Under the pieces are notes generated by a model. The model was not told where the DNA came from and did no database searches. It worked only from the letters and a program-made list of their open reading frames with translations. A stretch of 64,000 nt of DNA from Pisaster brevispinus (taxonomy: Eukaryota > Echinodermata > Asteroidea > Forcipulatida > Asteriidae): contig JAMKCF010000001.1 in the NCBI GenBank assembly GCA_023634235.1, positions 434,001 to 498,000 of the forward strand. The letters are read 5' to 3'. Below, in pieces: positions 1 through 13,200 of this stretch. A program made the translations under genes and the position numbers. Position 1 is the stretch's first letter; each line of letters begins with the position of its first letter.

Positions 1-479
1 CGCCTCCGTTGCCCCTGGGCTCAATTTCACAGAGTTGCTTAAAAATGTTCTGCTAAGCAGGATACCAGTCACAGATTATACATGTGACATGCTATTTTGG
101 CTGGTAACCATATTCTAGTAAGCATGATTTTGTTGTGCTTTGGTATTTTTTGTGCTTAAGCAGCTCTATGAAATGGGGCGGTGGTCATGACACTGATCAT
201 ATGGGATGACATTCGTGTCCTTGATCAAGACACTATAACATGTAGCTGCCGCTCAGCACAAGTGCATGGAAAAATGTAGCCCCTCTGCATCCCATATCTA
301 CCAATGCTATGTTTTTTCCATGTTCAATGAACGCTTGTGTGATAACGAATTTATCTTCAAGCAAACTTGTCACCTAGCTTGAAACAGCACATTCTCGAAC
401 AGGGTTTGATATGAGCTGTTTAATAGGTTTATATCACACACTTGTCTCTATGGATCGACTAATCAAAATCAAACGTGAG

Positions 480-700
480 CTTGAAGATGATTATCCATAA
501 ATTGCTTCTCTTAACCCAGGTGTATAGTCACCTGCGAGGACTGAAACAATATTGTGTAGGATCAACCCCTTAGCGCAAGCAGCTGGCCAAGTTGTATGCT
601 CCCCAAGGAGTTGAGAAAGTTTGAAGATGCCTGATGAACAGGGATAATGTTGTAAAGCTTGATCTAGCTACTATAGGATATTTTTTTTAAATATTTTTTT
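480..700 (+). mobile_element. SINE body fragment (tRNA-Leu-like family)
   Basis: Holds the family's body blocks: AACCCAGGTGTATAG, TGTATGCTCCCCAAGGAG, TGATGAACAGGGATAATG and TTGATCTAGCTACTA. The same blocks are seen at 3130-3450. The tRNA head is missing. Confidence 0.6.
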
Positions 701-719
701 ATATTTTATTTTATTATTA

Positions 720-1092
720 TTATTATTTTTTTATGAGATATCGCCCAACTCACAAGGCCGGACGGCCACTTCAAGGTGAGGGCTACACTTAACTGATTTG
801 GGCTGTTGACCCAGATCAACTGTCACCAGAGGCACGTTGCCACCTACTCCTGGGGCTGAAACAGGGTTACCCCCTTCACAATCCATAAGGATGTAGGCAT
901 GGGTATCATCCACTAGGAGCCTGGCTGGTAGAGCCGAATGCACTACCTTCCCAACTTTTTACGAAGCAATTATTGTTAAGTGCCTTGCTCAAGGACACAA
1001 GTGTCATGACCGGGATTTGAACCCACACTCTGCTGCTGACAACACCAGAGCTTGAGTCCGATGAACTAGACCGCTCGGCCATGACACGCCAC
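720..1092 (-). mobile_element. tRNA-Leu-like SINE, complete head
   Basis: On the complement it starts with a tRNA-like head (A-box type TGGCCGAGCGG, B-box type GGTTCAAATCC), then CATGACACTTGTGTCCTTGA. A second block (CTTGTGAGTTGGGCGATATC) recurs at 58530-58640. Confidence 0.72.
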
Positions 1093-1184
1093 AAAAATGT
1101 GCGCTTAAACAAAAATGTGCGCTTAAACAGATTAAATGTCAACTATTATTACTTGGTGAAAATTTGATTTATTTTTTTTCTCAG

Positions 1185-1282
1185 GAGGGGGATTTGTCAT
1201 ACCAGAGGAAGGAACTATTGTAAATGGAGAATGTGTCATTACTAGCTCTCTGACTGATGAACAGGTATTCTTACAGCTAGAG
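1185..1282 (+). CDS. Exon 1 in window: region before fibro-slime core
   Basis: The acceptor is a T-rich tract ending TCAG; the donor is GTGAGT at 1283. The exon enters with two bases completing a split codon and ends in phase 0, encoding [20 protein letters not shown] and onward to LQLE. An alternative donor GTATTC at 1265 is also in phase 0 and would remove six residues (VFLQLE). Confidence 0.75.
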
Positions 1283-4200
1283 GTGAGTGGGTTTCAGAAA
1301 TTTATCCGTCATTTACCTAGGAGTAGTGGGTTTGCCCATTGTAGTAAATGTTTCGTTGTTCACCGAAAAGTTTTATTTTGATTTCTGTTGGTAAAACTCA
1401 CACTTAATACATTGTTTTATTTATATGTGTATGCCCAGTTTATAAATCCACTTCTGGTTTGTTGGCACTTTTACAGAGTGGTGTGAGTTATTTCTTTGAC
1501 ATCTTTCACACTGAGCGTAATCCGTGTTCATCTGAGCTCTTCCTGGAGATCCAGGGGGTTACCTTCCTAGCCATTGATGCTGAGAATCCACCTGTAGATT
1601 ACACAATGACAATCAATGAGGATCTACATCTCAATGCTGTCATTGAGTCCATATGGGTCGCTGATGTGTTCTCTACTGGACCCAACTTCCAAGTCACTAT
1701 TACAAATGGTGTGTATGTCAACAATTATTTATTAGTTTAACCCTCCTACAGTGGTTTTGAATGACAGATAGACTATACCAGCCTGCAATATTATCATGTG
1801 GTGCTTGTATGTACAGAGTACACAGTCAACCCTCCTTCTGGCTGATTATTCATTATCATCCACTGTGATTTTGATTGATAAACTATGCCAGCCTGCAATA
1901 TGATCATGTGGTGCATGCATATGCTAAGTACACGGTCAACCCTGTCACTGTCTGATCATTCAATATCATTCACTTTGATTTTGAATGATATACTATGCCA
2001 GCCTGTAATTTTGTATTATGCGGTAAATGCATCACACAGTCCTCTGTCTACCCTCCGACTTTTGGATCATAATAATTCAGTATCGCACACTGCAGTGAGG
2101 TACTTCAATTGTTATTTTATATGGAATTACTTCTTTGGAGTCGAGGCCCCCCCAAAAAACTTAATATTTACTCAAGTAATAAACCACAAAGAAACTGACT
2201 TGGTAAATTTAAATAATTTGGGTTTGAACAAAGAAAATTGACTGGAGCAGGACTTGAACCAACGACCTCCGGATTAACGTACCGGCGCTCTACCAACTGA
2301 GCTATCCAGCCCTATGTTGGCGGTCTCCCTATTAGTCAATATCTTTGTTCAGGGGTGCCAGTCAGAAGGCTTCTGGTCCCGCTCCAGTCAATTTGTCTTT
2401 GTTCAAACTGTTAAGCATGCTGCTTAACAGTTTTAAATTTAATGTAGTTTTATGGCATAATGCTGTTTAGTTGGTGAATAATTAGAAAAAGAATTGTTTT
2501 TATTTTGTTCATTTGTGTTCTCTCAGGAAACGAGGCCAGACATTTCACACTGAAAAACAACACAGCAGAAAATGTTGCAGATGGTGCTGAGCCCCCAACT
2601 GAACAACCACCAGATACCTATTATGCTAATGGTACAGCCTTCATTACATGCAACACTATCCCACAAATTGGTAAGTTTGTTAACAAAAGGGGTGTACTGT
2701 ATCTTCATTGAATGGTATGAATATGAACATCTGAAAAGTTAGTTGAACTTTTGTTTTTTGCAAAAAGTTTAAATAGCCTGATGTTTCGAACCTGGTAGAG
2801 TCCTTCTCAAAGGTTCATTTTCCGTTGTATTGGTATGTGTGATCAACAACATACAGTTTTAGACATCAAGAAACAAAACCCATTTTGAAGCAGAATGAAA
2901 ATGTTGATACATTAAAAACAAAGTGTTGACAAACAATAATTTTCCAGTCTTTGATGAAATGCTTGTAGTTCTTGTTTGACTTGCCACTTGCACATGGCTC
3001 AGAAGCATAGCTCAAGGCCTCCCATCCCTACCAGTAAGTTTCCACCTTTTGTTGGTTTGTTTTGCAAAGACGTGTAGACACTATGTTCACAAGATTTGTA
3101 TTCTTCAAGGTTGTAAATTGGTTAATTTGTGACGTTTGTTGGCTGAGCAGTCTAGTGCATCGGATTCAAGTTTTGATGGTTGAATCATCGGATTAATGTG
3201 GGTTTGACTTCCAGTCATGACACTTGTGTCCTTGAGCAAGGTGCTTAACCATAGTTGTTTATCTTAACCCAAGTGTATAAATGGGAAGCTGAAAGTGCTG
3301 AGACATTATGTGTTGGTTTAATCCCTCAGCGCTAATTTAAGCAGCTTGGGGCTGTATACTCCCCAGGAACTGAGATACTAGTTTGAGAAAGTGTGCCTGA
3401 TGAACAGGGATAATTGTTCTAAATCGTCTTGATCTAGCTACTAGGATATGTGCATTGTATGAGAGCCAGGTCTTGTTTTCATTCATATTTTAGTGCCAGA
3501 ACTGAATATAAGCGGGACGGAAACCTTCGATGTCCATTCTGATAAAGCACTGGTTACCCTGGCAACGGAACTAGACTTTGAGGCGGGGTCGTCATCATAT
3601 CTTCTTAAAATCAGTGTGATTGATGTGAATGCAAGTCCTCAGTATGAGGGAAGCCTTACAGTACAGGTAAGAATAATGGCCATTGAGGTAGGGCGGGATC
3701 TATGCATTATAGATGTCGTGGTTTAGAGCATCGAATTCAAGTTCTGGTGGTTAAGTCATCGGGGTGTGGGTTCGAATCCCAGTCATGACACTTGTGTCCT
3801 TCAGCAAGATGCTTTACTACATGTATAACTGCTTCTCTTCACCCAGGGGTACAAATGGGTACCTGCATTATGCTATACTATTTGCTTCTCTTCACCCAGG
3901 GGCATAAATGGGTACCTGCGAGGGTAGAGGTTTGTATATGAAAAAGCCTTTGGAGCACCAAGGCAGCTCAGGCTGTATACTCTCTAGGAAGCTGGGAAAG
4001 ATTGAAAAGAAATGTTATTGGCCCAATGACCAGGGCACTAATGTAAAGTGCATTGATACTTTAATGGAAATATTCTATATAAGAACTAGTTATTGGTGGT
4101 AGTATTATTATTATACTCAAGACTACTGAAAACAGGCATGAAATTCTTCCTACTAATGTCTTATTTTTTTTTGGGGGGGGGGGTCAGACTCTGGAAAAAC

Positions 4201-7200
4201 TGAAATTTTTTTCTTAAATAGCCTGAAGAACAGGTCTATAAATGATGTACCATAGGTTAGTCCTTGTCTTCACCTAAGGGCAAAATATGCCTGTGAAAAT
4301 AGAGCAAGCGGAAGACTGAGTGTTCAGCTGTTATCTGTGTCTGCTGTGGACAAAGAGTATCAATATTGTGAAGCGAGCAGGAGCCGTTGGTATTTTACAA
4401 CCATTGGTTCCTTCGTTCGTTCGTTCTTTCATTCATGTGGTCACCATCTAACATCACCTAGACTGGCAGGTCTGAGGAGAGCCAGTTAATAGTGTCAAGG
4501 GTCATCGGGCTAGCAGCACAGTTGGGGGTCCGAAGATTTTGCACTCCTGGATTCTACGGGTCAGTAGTGACAGCACCAATTTTACAAAGAAACTGCTGGG
4601 TACGACCAGTACCTGATCTCAGAGAGTTCAGGTTGGTCCATGACTTGCCGGGGAGTTCATATCCCAGTGGCCTGCTTGACATGGTGTCATTGAAGGACCT
4701 CAGCTGTGTAGCTGGAAATGATGGGGTTGGACTTGGTTGTGTCTGCGCACTCGGATATGTGTGCATTGTGTAAAAAGAGGCATGTCGCAATGTCTTCAGA
4801 AAAAAACTTTGAAACAAAATTGAAAATTAATTAATTTTAAAACAGAAGCAATGTTTTACTCATTTTCGTGATTAAAAAATCCATGTTATCTTCATGTATG
4901 TTTTATAATAGTCATGTATCAACACATTGACCCCTTTATGGCTATGTACCGACAGTGAGCAAGGCCCAGTAGGCCTCAGTGTGCGCGGCCATGATGCGTC
5001 TTATAAATGGTGGTGTGCCTTACATCTTGACACTTGAAATGTATTTCAATGAGTTTGGGTACTGCACTTTTTACAGTCAAATGCCTGTTATCCAAGAAAG
5101 TACGGTGGTATTATTAACTTAAAGCAGGAACCCAGCACAGACAACTAGTTTTTCTCATAGCAGAGTTGCAGCTCCATTTAATCTCAAACACTTTATATAT
5201 TTATTTATATATTTCATCACACATGCAACAGCGTAAGCGTCAATAGCAAGATGGTGATAAGAAAATTAGAAGAAATGTTCAGTTTTAGTTGTTGGAAGAA
5301 AACCTCCAGTGTACTATTATCCCTCAGAGAGAAAGTTAACATGGCTTTGACAATGAACAGTTAACATAAGCCTTAAAAACGATAAGTAGCAAAAGGTTTT
5401 CAAATTTGTAAATTGCCAAATCACAAAAACTAAAACTAGTCCACACATACATAAATATTTCAAAAAGAGAATAAAATGAGTAGAATTACGTATTGAGGGG
5501 CTGGAGTGATCCACTGGCCATTGCTCCAACTGATCATTGTACCATTTGACAATTGATCATTGTACCATTTGACAATTGATCATTGTACCATTTGACAATT
5601 GATCATTTATTTTGAGACCCAACCTCAACACAGTGTTCTTACTACATGTACTTGTTTAAAGACAAAGAAAAAGTCAAGTAGTTTCCGATACGCTTAAATA
5701 ATTACTGAGATATTCTAAAGTTTAAAAATTAAATAGCAATCTAATTTATATTCCCACTTCACTACTATTGATGTATACAACTTTCTACTCCCTCCCACTG
5801 TCTGACTATTTGATCCACTATCATCCAAGTGGTTTTAAATTTAAAAAACAGTCAATCCTCCTACTGTCTGACCAGCCATTTTTACCAACTCTAGTTTGAA
5901 TGATAGATGCTTGATTCTTACCTCCTGATGCTACTCTGTACCTACATAATACAACTATACGTGACCTCTAATGAAGTACTTTTGTCACATTTTGGCCGGA
6001 GCTTCTGCCTGTCTTTGATCTGTATTTGATAGAGTGCAGAAGTGTAATGTTAATCTTGTTGGTGAAGGTTTTTTTTCTTTTTTTTCTTTCTTGTAGCTCT
6101 TTATTAAAACTGACTTTCAGCCTTGTAGCGTGCTCGCTTAACAAACCAATACAAAAATAAAATGTGTAGTTTTTATTTCATCAGATTCTTGATCTCGTCC
6201 TGGTTGAGGAAACGATTAAATACCTTGAGATTAGTGTATGCAGCAGAACCACTGTATTCATGGGATGAACGTGTCATAGTACATTGGTTGGTCATACCCA
6301 AGTACAACTTAGTACAACTATCTTTAATACTAGCGCTTCGAGCATTGGTTTCATCTTCAAGCTTAAATTCTCCGTCAATGTAAAGCTTCACAACATTCAC
6401 TTCCTTCTGATTCATTTTGATCGTTACAGCCAAGTGAAACCATCTATCTAAAGGGACTTTAGTTTTGTGATATTTGTTAGCAATAGTAGATCTGACTGTA
6501 CGGACATCAAATTCAAACATTTCTCCCTGGCTATTGTACAACAGGGCAATACCCCATGCATAGCCTGTTTGTCCCCCAGAGCTGATGTAGTATCTTGCTC
6601 CAGTAAAGCCTGATGACGTATCTATCTTTAGCCATAAAGACCACGTCATAGATTCACAGAGACCCGGGTCAGAGATACATGTGTCTTTAAAGTCACCTAG
6701 GTCTAAGTATGAACCTGCCTGAGTATACACAGCGCATGCTTGATCAGCTATGTCAGGACCAGGAACCATCTTCACAAGGCTCGTGTTCCCTCGGACAGTA
6801 TACTCTGTACTGTTAGCCAGAGTTCCCTCACAGAGTCCATAGTTTCCAGCTTGAGCAAATGACTGGTAGAGAATGAGGTGCTTCAGGAGGGGATCTATAA
6901 GTAAATTGTTAAATAAAACACAATCAAATAAAGTAATTACTGTATTCAGAGTCCTTGCCTAGCTCAGAGCCCCTGACACTCCCCCCCTCCACCCTCGCAG
7001 AAATTTAAACTGTTTGAGTCAGGATTTTTACTGCATGGATTTTGCAAGAACAATCAGTCTCCCATGCAGGTCCCAGTGCCTTCCGCGCTGATTTTAAAGC
7101 AATGGCTGTACACAGCACATGCAACATAGTATAGTCACATGTTAACTAAAGCGCAATGTCCATCTCGATAGCTTGATTTATTTTTTAGCTGTACTTTGTT

Positions 7201-10200
7201 TCCCAAGATGCACTGTTGCATATTTTAAATTTGGGGCTTATTTGTATAGGCTCTGGTTTCTTACCTGTACAGTTGAGCCATGTTCGAATCTCCTCTTGGT
7301 CATCACTGTAGATGAATGTATCCATGTATGTAACCACGAAGGGTCTGTAAGGTGTACGGGTATTCAGACCACCAACACGTAGCGTAGTGCACTGGCATGG
7401 ATCAGGTACAGGAATTACCCAACGGTACCGGAAACTAGACTCGGGATCCCGTTCTTGTCCAATGGTGCAGATTAGCCCTGCATGGTCAAGAGCACATTTT
7501 TTTGTTTTTAGTAGGAATCAAGTATTTAGTTTTTATTTTTCAATATTTTAGATCTCATGTTACCTTAGTAATAAATTTTAAACACCATTTGTACCTAGCA
7601 CTACAACAGATGAAGAATGATGAATTTAATAATAATACAGAACATTTATGAAGCGCACAAATCCGCAAAAAAAACACTCATGGCGCATACAGAGCAAACA
7701 TGATCATAAAAACAAAAGCAACATACATGTACATAGTAGCAAACAAGATGCAATCATATGATTTACCAATGGAAAAACAGAATAAGCATTTACACATGAT
7801 CCTTACCATATAACTTTCCATGACATGTGTTTTTAACCTGTTTTTGAATGTCTCAAGTGATGGAGAAGTACGAATCTGATAGGGAAGTGCGTTCCATAAC
7901 CGAGGAGCTGCAACAGAGAAAGCTCTGTCGCCCCAGGACCTAGATGATTTAGGCTCAACCAAGAGGAATTTAGCAGCTGATTGCAAACCAGACCAGGGTG
8001 GATTGTATAATTCAAGTAGTTCAGATATGTATGGTGGAGCTTGATCATTGACAGCACGGTAGGTGAGAAGCAACAGCTTAAACTGGATCCACAGATGAAC
8101 GGGGAGCCAGTGTAACTCACAAAGAACAGGAGTTATGTGCATGGAAGGCTTGGTGCACGTGACAAGCTTATGCAGAGCTCTGTGGAAGTGCAGCCACTCA
8201 GGCGCTACTTATGTATATGTTATACATTTAACAGAATAACAGAATATGCTGCTAGTAAAAGCCTCGCCAAATAGGGTTATTGTATCCCTCTGATTGTCAA
8301 TCTTCGTGGTATCAGTGTTGTCATGGTTGTCATGTAAATTCCTGTTGGTAATAAATGAATATCCCTCATATACACAAGGGTCATGTCTGAGATCGCGAGT
8401 TAGAGCCAATCTGCAGCCGTGTGCGGGGCGATTTATATGGCTGATGCAGACAAACACTGCAATCTCAGATTTGAAATAAAGTATAATAATACATTAGTTA
8501 CTAACAATATTTATTACTGGCTAACAAAAACATTCATAATACCAGAAGGAAAAAAAGGGTAAAAAAAAGGAACACTTTACAACCGAGAAACAAAAACAAG
8601 CAACGTTAATATTAACAACATCAACCGCTAGTGAACAACATTAAAAGATTAAAAAATATTCAAAGAACAACCAAACGACACCAGCAGCAACAGTGATCAG
8701 CAGCAGTTACAACAATAGCGAATAGCTGCACCAACAACCAACAAAGAAACATATATGAAAGAAGTGATCAGCAGAGAAGTTCTTAAAGTAATTTATATTT
8801 GCACGGTTGTTTTCATTACAAATTCATCCAATTTCACAATTGTTTGCATAATTCAAGTAAACTAACTACATGGTTCTCTTTTCAGCTACTTTTTCGTTCG
8901 ATTTAATTTCCGTGCACCCGTAAATTCTTTCTTCTCATTTAAGTTTGCGTCACTCTGTTTTATATTTGGACATTTAAGGCTGCATTATTCACCACACCTG
9001 GTTGTTTGTTTAATACCTATTAGCTTTAGATAAATCTTAATTGTTGACCAAATTCTGGCTGCTGGCTCTTTCTGAAATTGAAGGATCTTTGCAATCTGAC
9101 ATTATTTGAATTATCTTGACCAGTGAATGCTAAATATTTGAAAAGGAATCAATTCTTTTGTTTCGTGGATGCTGATGTGATGGAGCATTTGTTTTCAAAT
9201 GAAATTCAATGAGTCAGAAGTGAATGATTGATTTGTTGAAATTGGCCTGGAAAACCTTTATAAAAACTGCAATATATGGATAAACACATACTTGTTAATA
9301 TTAAAATGTGTCAGTATTTGCTGACAACAACCCTCCTTGCAGGGTTTTAAACAAAAATCAACAAATTGTTATTTACCTTCTGTACACCACACCAGGAATC
9401 CAACCAACAGCAAACTCTTCATCTTTGGTACTTTCAAATTTACGCTCCTGTGAGTATGATTGTCAGACTGTCTTGAAACAGTGTGAAATAATTCCGACTG
9501 AAACAGCAATTTTTAAAAATGTCGGCTGCAGCGTTGGCTCCATCACGTGGTATTATTCTTTACATACAGGCATTCTTTTTACCAAGGGCATGGTGTTTAC
9601 TTGACCAGCCTTGCCTTTTCATTTTCACCCATGTGGAAAATCGCAAATTTGTATTCAAAGAGTGTCAGAACTTATTAATTGCAATTGCTGCTGACGTCGC
9701 ATTAAACAGCATTAACTCCATTACGCGGTATTATTATTTACCAACAGGCATTATTTTTACCAAGGGCATGGTGTTTACTCGACCAGCCCTGCCTTTTCAT
9801 TTTCACCCATGTGGAAAATCGCAAATTTGTAATCAAAGAGCGAGCGTCAGAACTTAATAATTGCAATTGCTGCTGACGTCGCATGAAGCACCAGTGACTG
9901 AACAGTGTAGAGTGAAACAATTTAAAGCACAGGGATAAATGATAATCAATTTTATCGTTTTTCCCTTCAAAGAAATTTCAATCATTATCATCCACTGAGA
10001 TTTAAAAATATAGCTAAACTATGCCGGCCTGCAGTTGTGTAGTGAATGTAACAACACAGTTCACAGTCAACCCTCCTACCCTCTAACCATTATCATCAAC
10101 CCTAGGTTTGAAACAGATAGATCAACTATGCCAGCCTCAAATATGTATCATGTGCTGAATGCATCAACATACATCACTGTCAACCCTCCTACTGTCTGAC

Positions 10201-13200
10201 CATTCAGTGTAAGACAGATAAACTATGTCAGCCTGCAAACTTGGTATCACGAGGTGATTTCATGAATAGTTCACAGCCAAACTTTTTTTTTTTTTGCAAA
10301 ACAGTTTACTTTCTTCAAATTTGGTTTTGAAAGATATTCTGTCAGACTATTCAATGTCATTTACTGTGGTTTTGAATGATAGATAAACTATGCCAGCCTG
10401 CAGTATGATATCATGTGGTGAATGCATCTACACCATACACGGTCAAATCTCCTTATAGATACTGTCTTACCATACCCATCCCATCCAACCATGATTTTAA
10501 ACTTGATGTCAAAAGTTAATGGAAAAGGGGGGATTCGTACAACAATTTCTGAAACATTTCCCACAAAATTATAGCTTTAAGTTTTGTGCAGGCCTTGTTG
10601 TGAAGGGGAATGATATCTAATATGCGCAAAGGATAATTAACGAAACCTTGAGTGCCTCTTTTCATTGTGTCTTGCCTTTGTGTGTGGAGGAAACTAGGAC
10701 AATGCTATGCGATAGTATAGAGTTGCAGATCAGGAGGGGGATAAAAAAGGAAGCATTTTTGAACATATACAAAATAAAATAAGTAACACGGTTGTTTAGT
10801 ACTTCAATCAATAAAATGTTTGTGTATATTTCGACGAGCATCATCAGTTGTCTCTAATTTTAAAAAACGTGCAACACTTTTTGAATTATTGAACTTTTAG
10901 TATTAGTCATTTTGAGTTTCATGACCTTGCTCAAGTATCAAAACAATGAAAGTTTTGTTAGTCTCACAACTTTACAGGTGATATAAAATATATACAGAGT
11001 CTATTGAGATACACCAAGTGTGGATACTGGTCTTTGACAATTACCAAAAGTATACCCTGCCTATATCTCTCCCAATGCAGCCTTACGTTTTCATATAATT
11101 CATGCCTTCGTTTTCAAAGACGACGATCGTGAGGCAGTGAGAGTGAGTTTGATTGATTGCACGAACTGCTCCTTTGTTATGTCACCCTTTTTTGGAAAAC
11201 AGTTTACTTTCTTCAACTTTGGTTTTGAAAGCTATTAAACTGTGCTAGTCTGTACTATGACATCGTGTGATGAAGCATCTATACACAGTACACAGTCAAC
11301 CCTCTTACTGTCAGACTATTCAATGTCATTTACTGTGGTTTTGAATGATAGATAAACTATGCCAGCCTGCAGTATGATATCATGTGGTGAATGCATCTAC
11401 ACCATACACGGTCAAATCTCCTTATAGATACTGTCTTACCATACCCATCCCATCTAACCATGATTTTGAACTTGATGTCAAAAAGTTAATGGAAAAGGGG
11501 GGATTCGTACAACAATTTCTGACACATTTCCCACAAAATTATAGCTTTAAGTTTTGTGCAGGCCTTGTTGTGAAGGGGAATGATATCTAATATGCGCAAA
11601 GGATAATTATCGAAACCTTGAGTGCCCTTTTCATTGTGTCTTGCCTTTGTGTGTGGAGGAAACTAGGACAATGCTATGCGATAGTATAGAGTTGCAGATC
11701 AGGTGAGGGGGATAAAAAAGGAAGCATTTTAGACAATTAAAATATAAAATAAGTTACACAGTTTTTTAGTACTTCAATCAATAAAATGTTTGTTTATATT
11801 TCGACGACCATCATCAGTTGTCTATAATTAAGTCAGGCCACTAACTGTTTTTTTTTTTCTTAAAAAAATACAATAAAACATTGTTGTATAAATATAGAAG
11901 AATTCAGGCACACAGTGTGCCTTAAGCTTGTACCTCCATGATGATGTAATATTACAACTACATTTCACATTGATGAGCAACAAATCCATGGCTTCTCCAA
12001 TCTTCAAAGGAAACAAATCTCCATGCTCCAATACATTGACAAAATTAAAGTGATATTGACACACAGACATACTGTAGTACAAGTGATACATTATCTTATC
12101 TTGTGTAAACAAAAATTTAACAGCTTACCATACATAGTGTTTTTTATCCATAGTAATTCTGATCAATATTCTGGTCATGTTTGTTTCTCTATGTCCCGAT
12201 TAATTTCCACTGAGTATAGAGTATAACTTCCATAGCTTGCAAGTGATTTAACATATTAAATTGTGGTATAAAAAGCTGCTCACCAACACCTCCAACACAA
12301 GCAGCTTTCAGTAGCCATTGTACTTTCAATATGAGTGCCAGTTAGAATTCAAACTTACCACACTGGGAGTGTTATGCGATGGACAATGTCAAGTTACACT
12401 TCTTGACCCTGATGTTATTAAGCATTCATGTACAGGACACTCTCTTTGCAGTTAGAGGCCCCCTATAAGTAGGCAACTCTTTAGAAATAGCCTTCAACTG
12501 CTTACATGAAAAAGTTGTGAATTTCGTTGACTGCTTCTTTATCCAACGACTGCTCATGACTGCCTATGAAAATGCCTTTGACTTCAAATAGCTGCTTTTG
12601 GACTGCTAGTTAGCAGTCGTTGTCACCAACTACTTAATACAGATTGCCTAATAATTCTAATGGACTGCCTAGTTAAGCAGGAGACTGCTTACAGACTGCT
12701 TAATAAGCAGTTTTTATGAAAGACAGTAAGCTAAAAGCCTCTCTCCCAATTATGAACTCTCTCATCCTCAACAGCGAGTCAACATGTCTAGTTATTTTAC
12801 TTATTATAATTTAACAAATTAATCTTAGGTATTGTTGCTAATATCGAATATTTTTAATATCATTTTGCGTGAACCTCACATACATTATTTGGTACAGTGT
12901 ACCAACAAAGGGTTTATTGTTGCAATTCTGTAGTTGGGTCTTTTCCAAGGAGTTTTGTGTAAACCTCAAAGCCTTTTTTCCTTCCTCTTTTCTTTCTTGT
13001 TTAGCACAAAGACATGGGTGTTAATCGTTTGTGTGGAATGGACTTTTTTAATGCGTTGCGGCAGTCCCTGCCTATATGGACTGGCCCAGGTCTTTCCCAT
13101 TTATGATACCAGAGACCTGTGTGGGTCTTTGCATATCCTGCCCACTTGCCCTGGTCTTTCCCACACAACACCCGAATGGCCCTTTGCATATTCTGCCCAC

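Larger units (their letters stand above)
5820..7490. repeat. Left copy of a segmental duplication carrying nested gene A
   Basis: Exons, intron 2 and about 330 bases beyond the stop of gene A match 14520-16195 (for example CTTGATT(C/T)TTACCTCCTG, then TTTATTTCATCAGATTC). The offset is about 8.7 kb. Confidence 0.8.

Noticed and set aside
2240..2320. Genuine tRNA-Asn gene on the minus strand
   Set aside because: The sequence is a degenerate SINE head: similar copies recur at 16845, 18519, 20500, 38620 and 51110 with the same tail, and the anticodon stem is imperfect.
7678..8142. Host protein-coding gene on the minus strand
   Set aside because: The motifs LHWLPV, LTYRAVN and [13 protein letters not shown] are those of LINE reverse-transcriptase tails.
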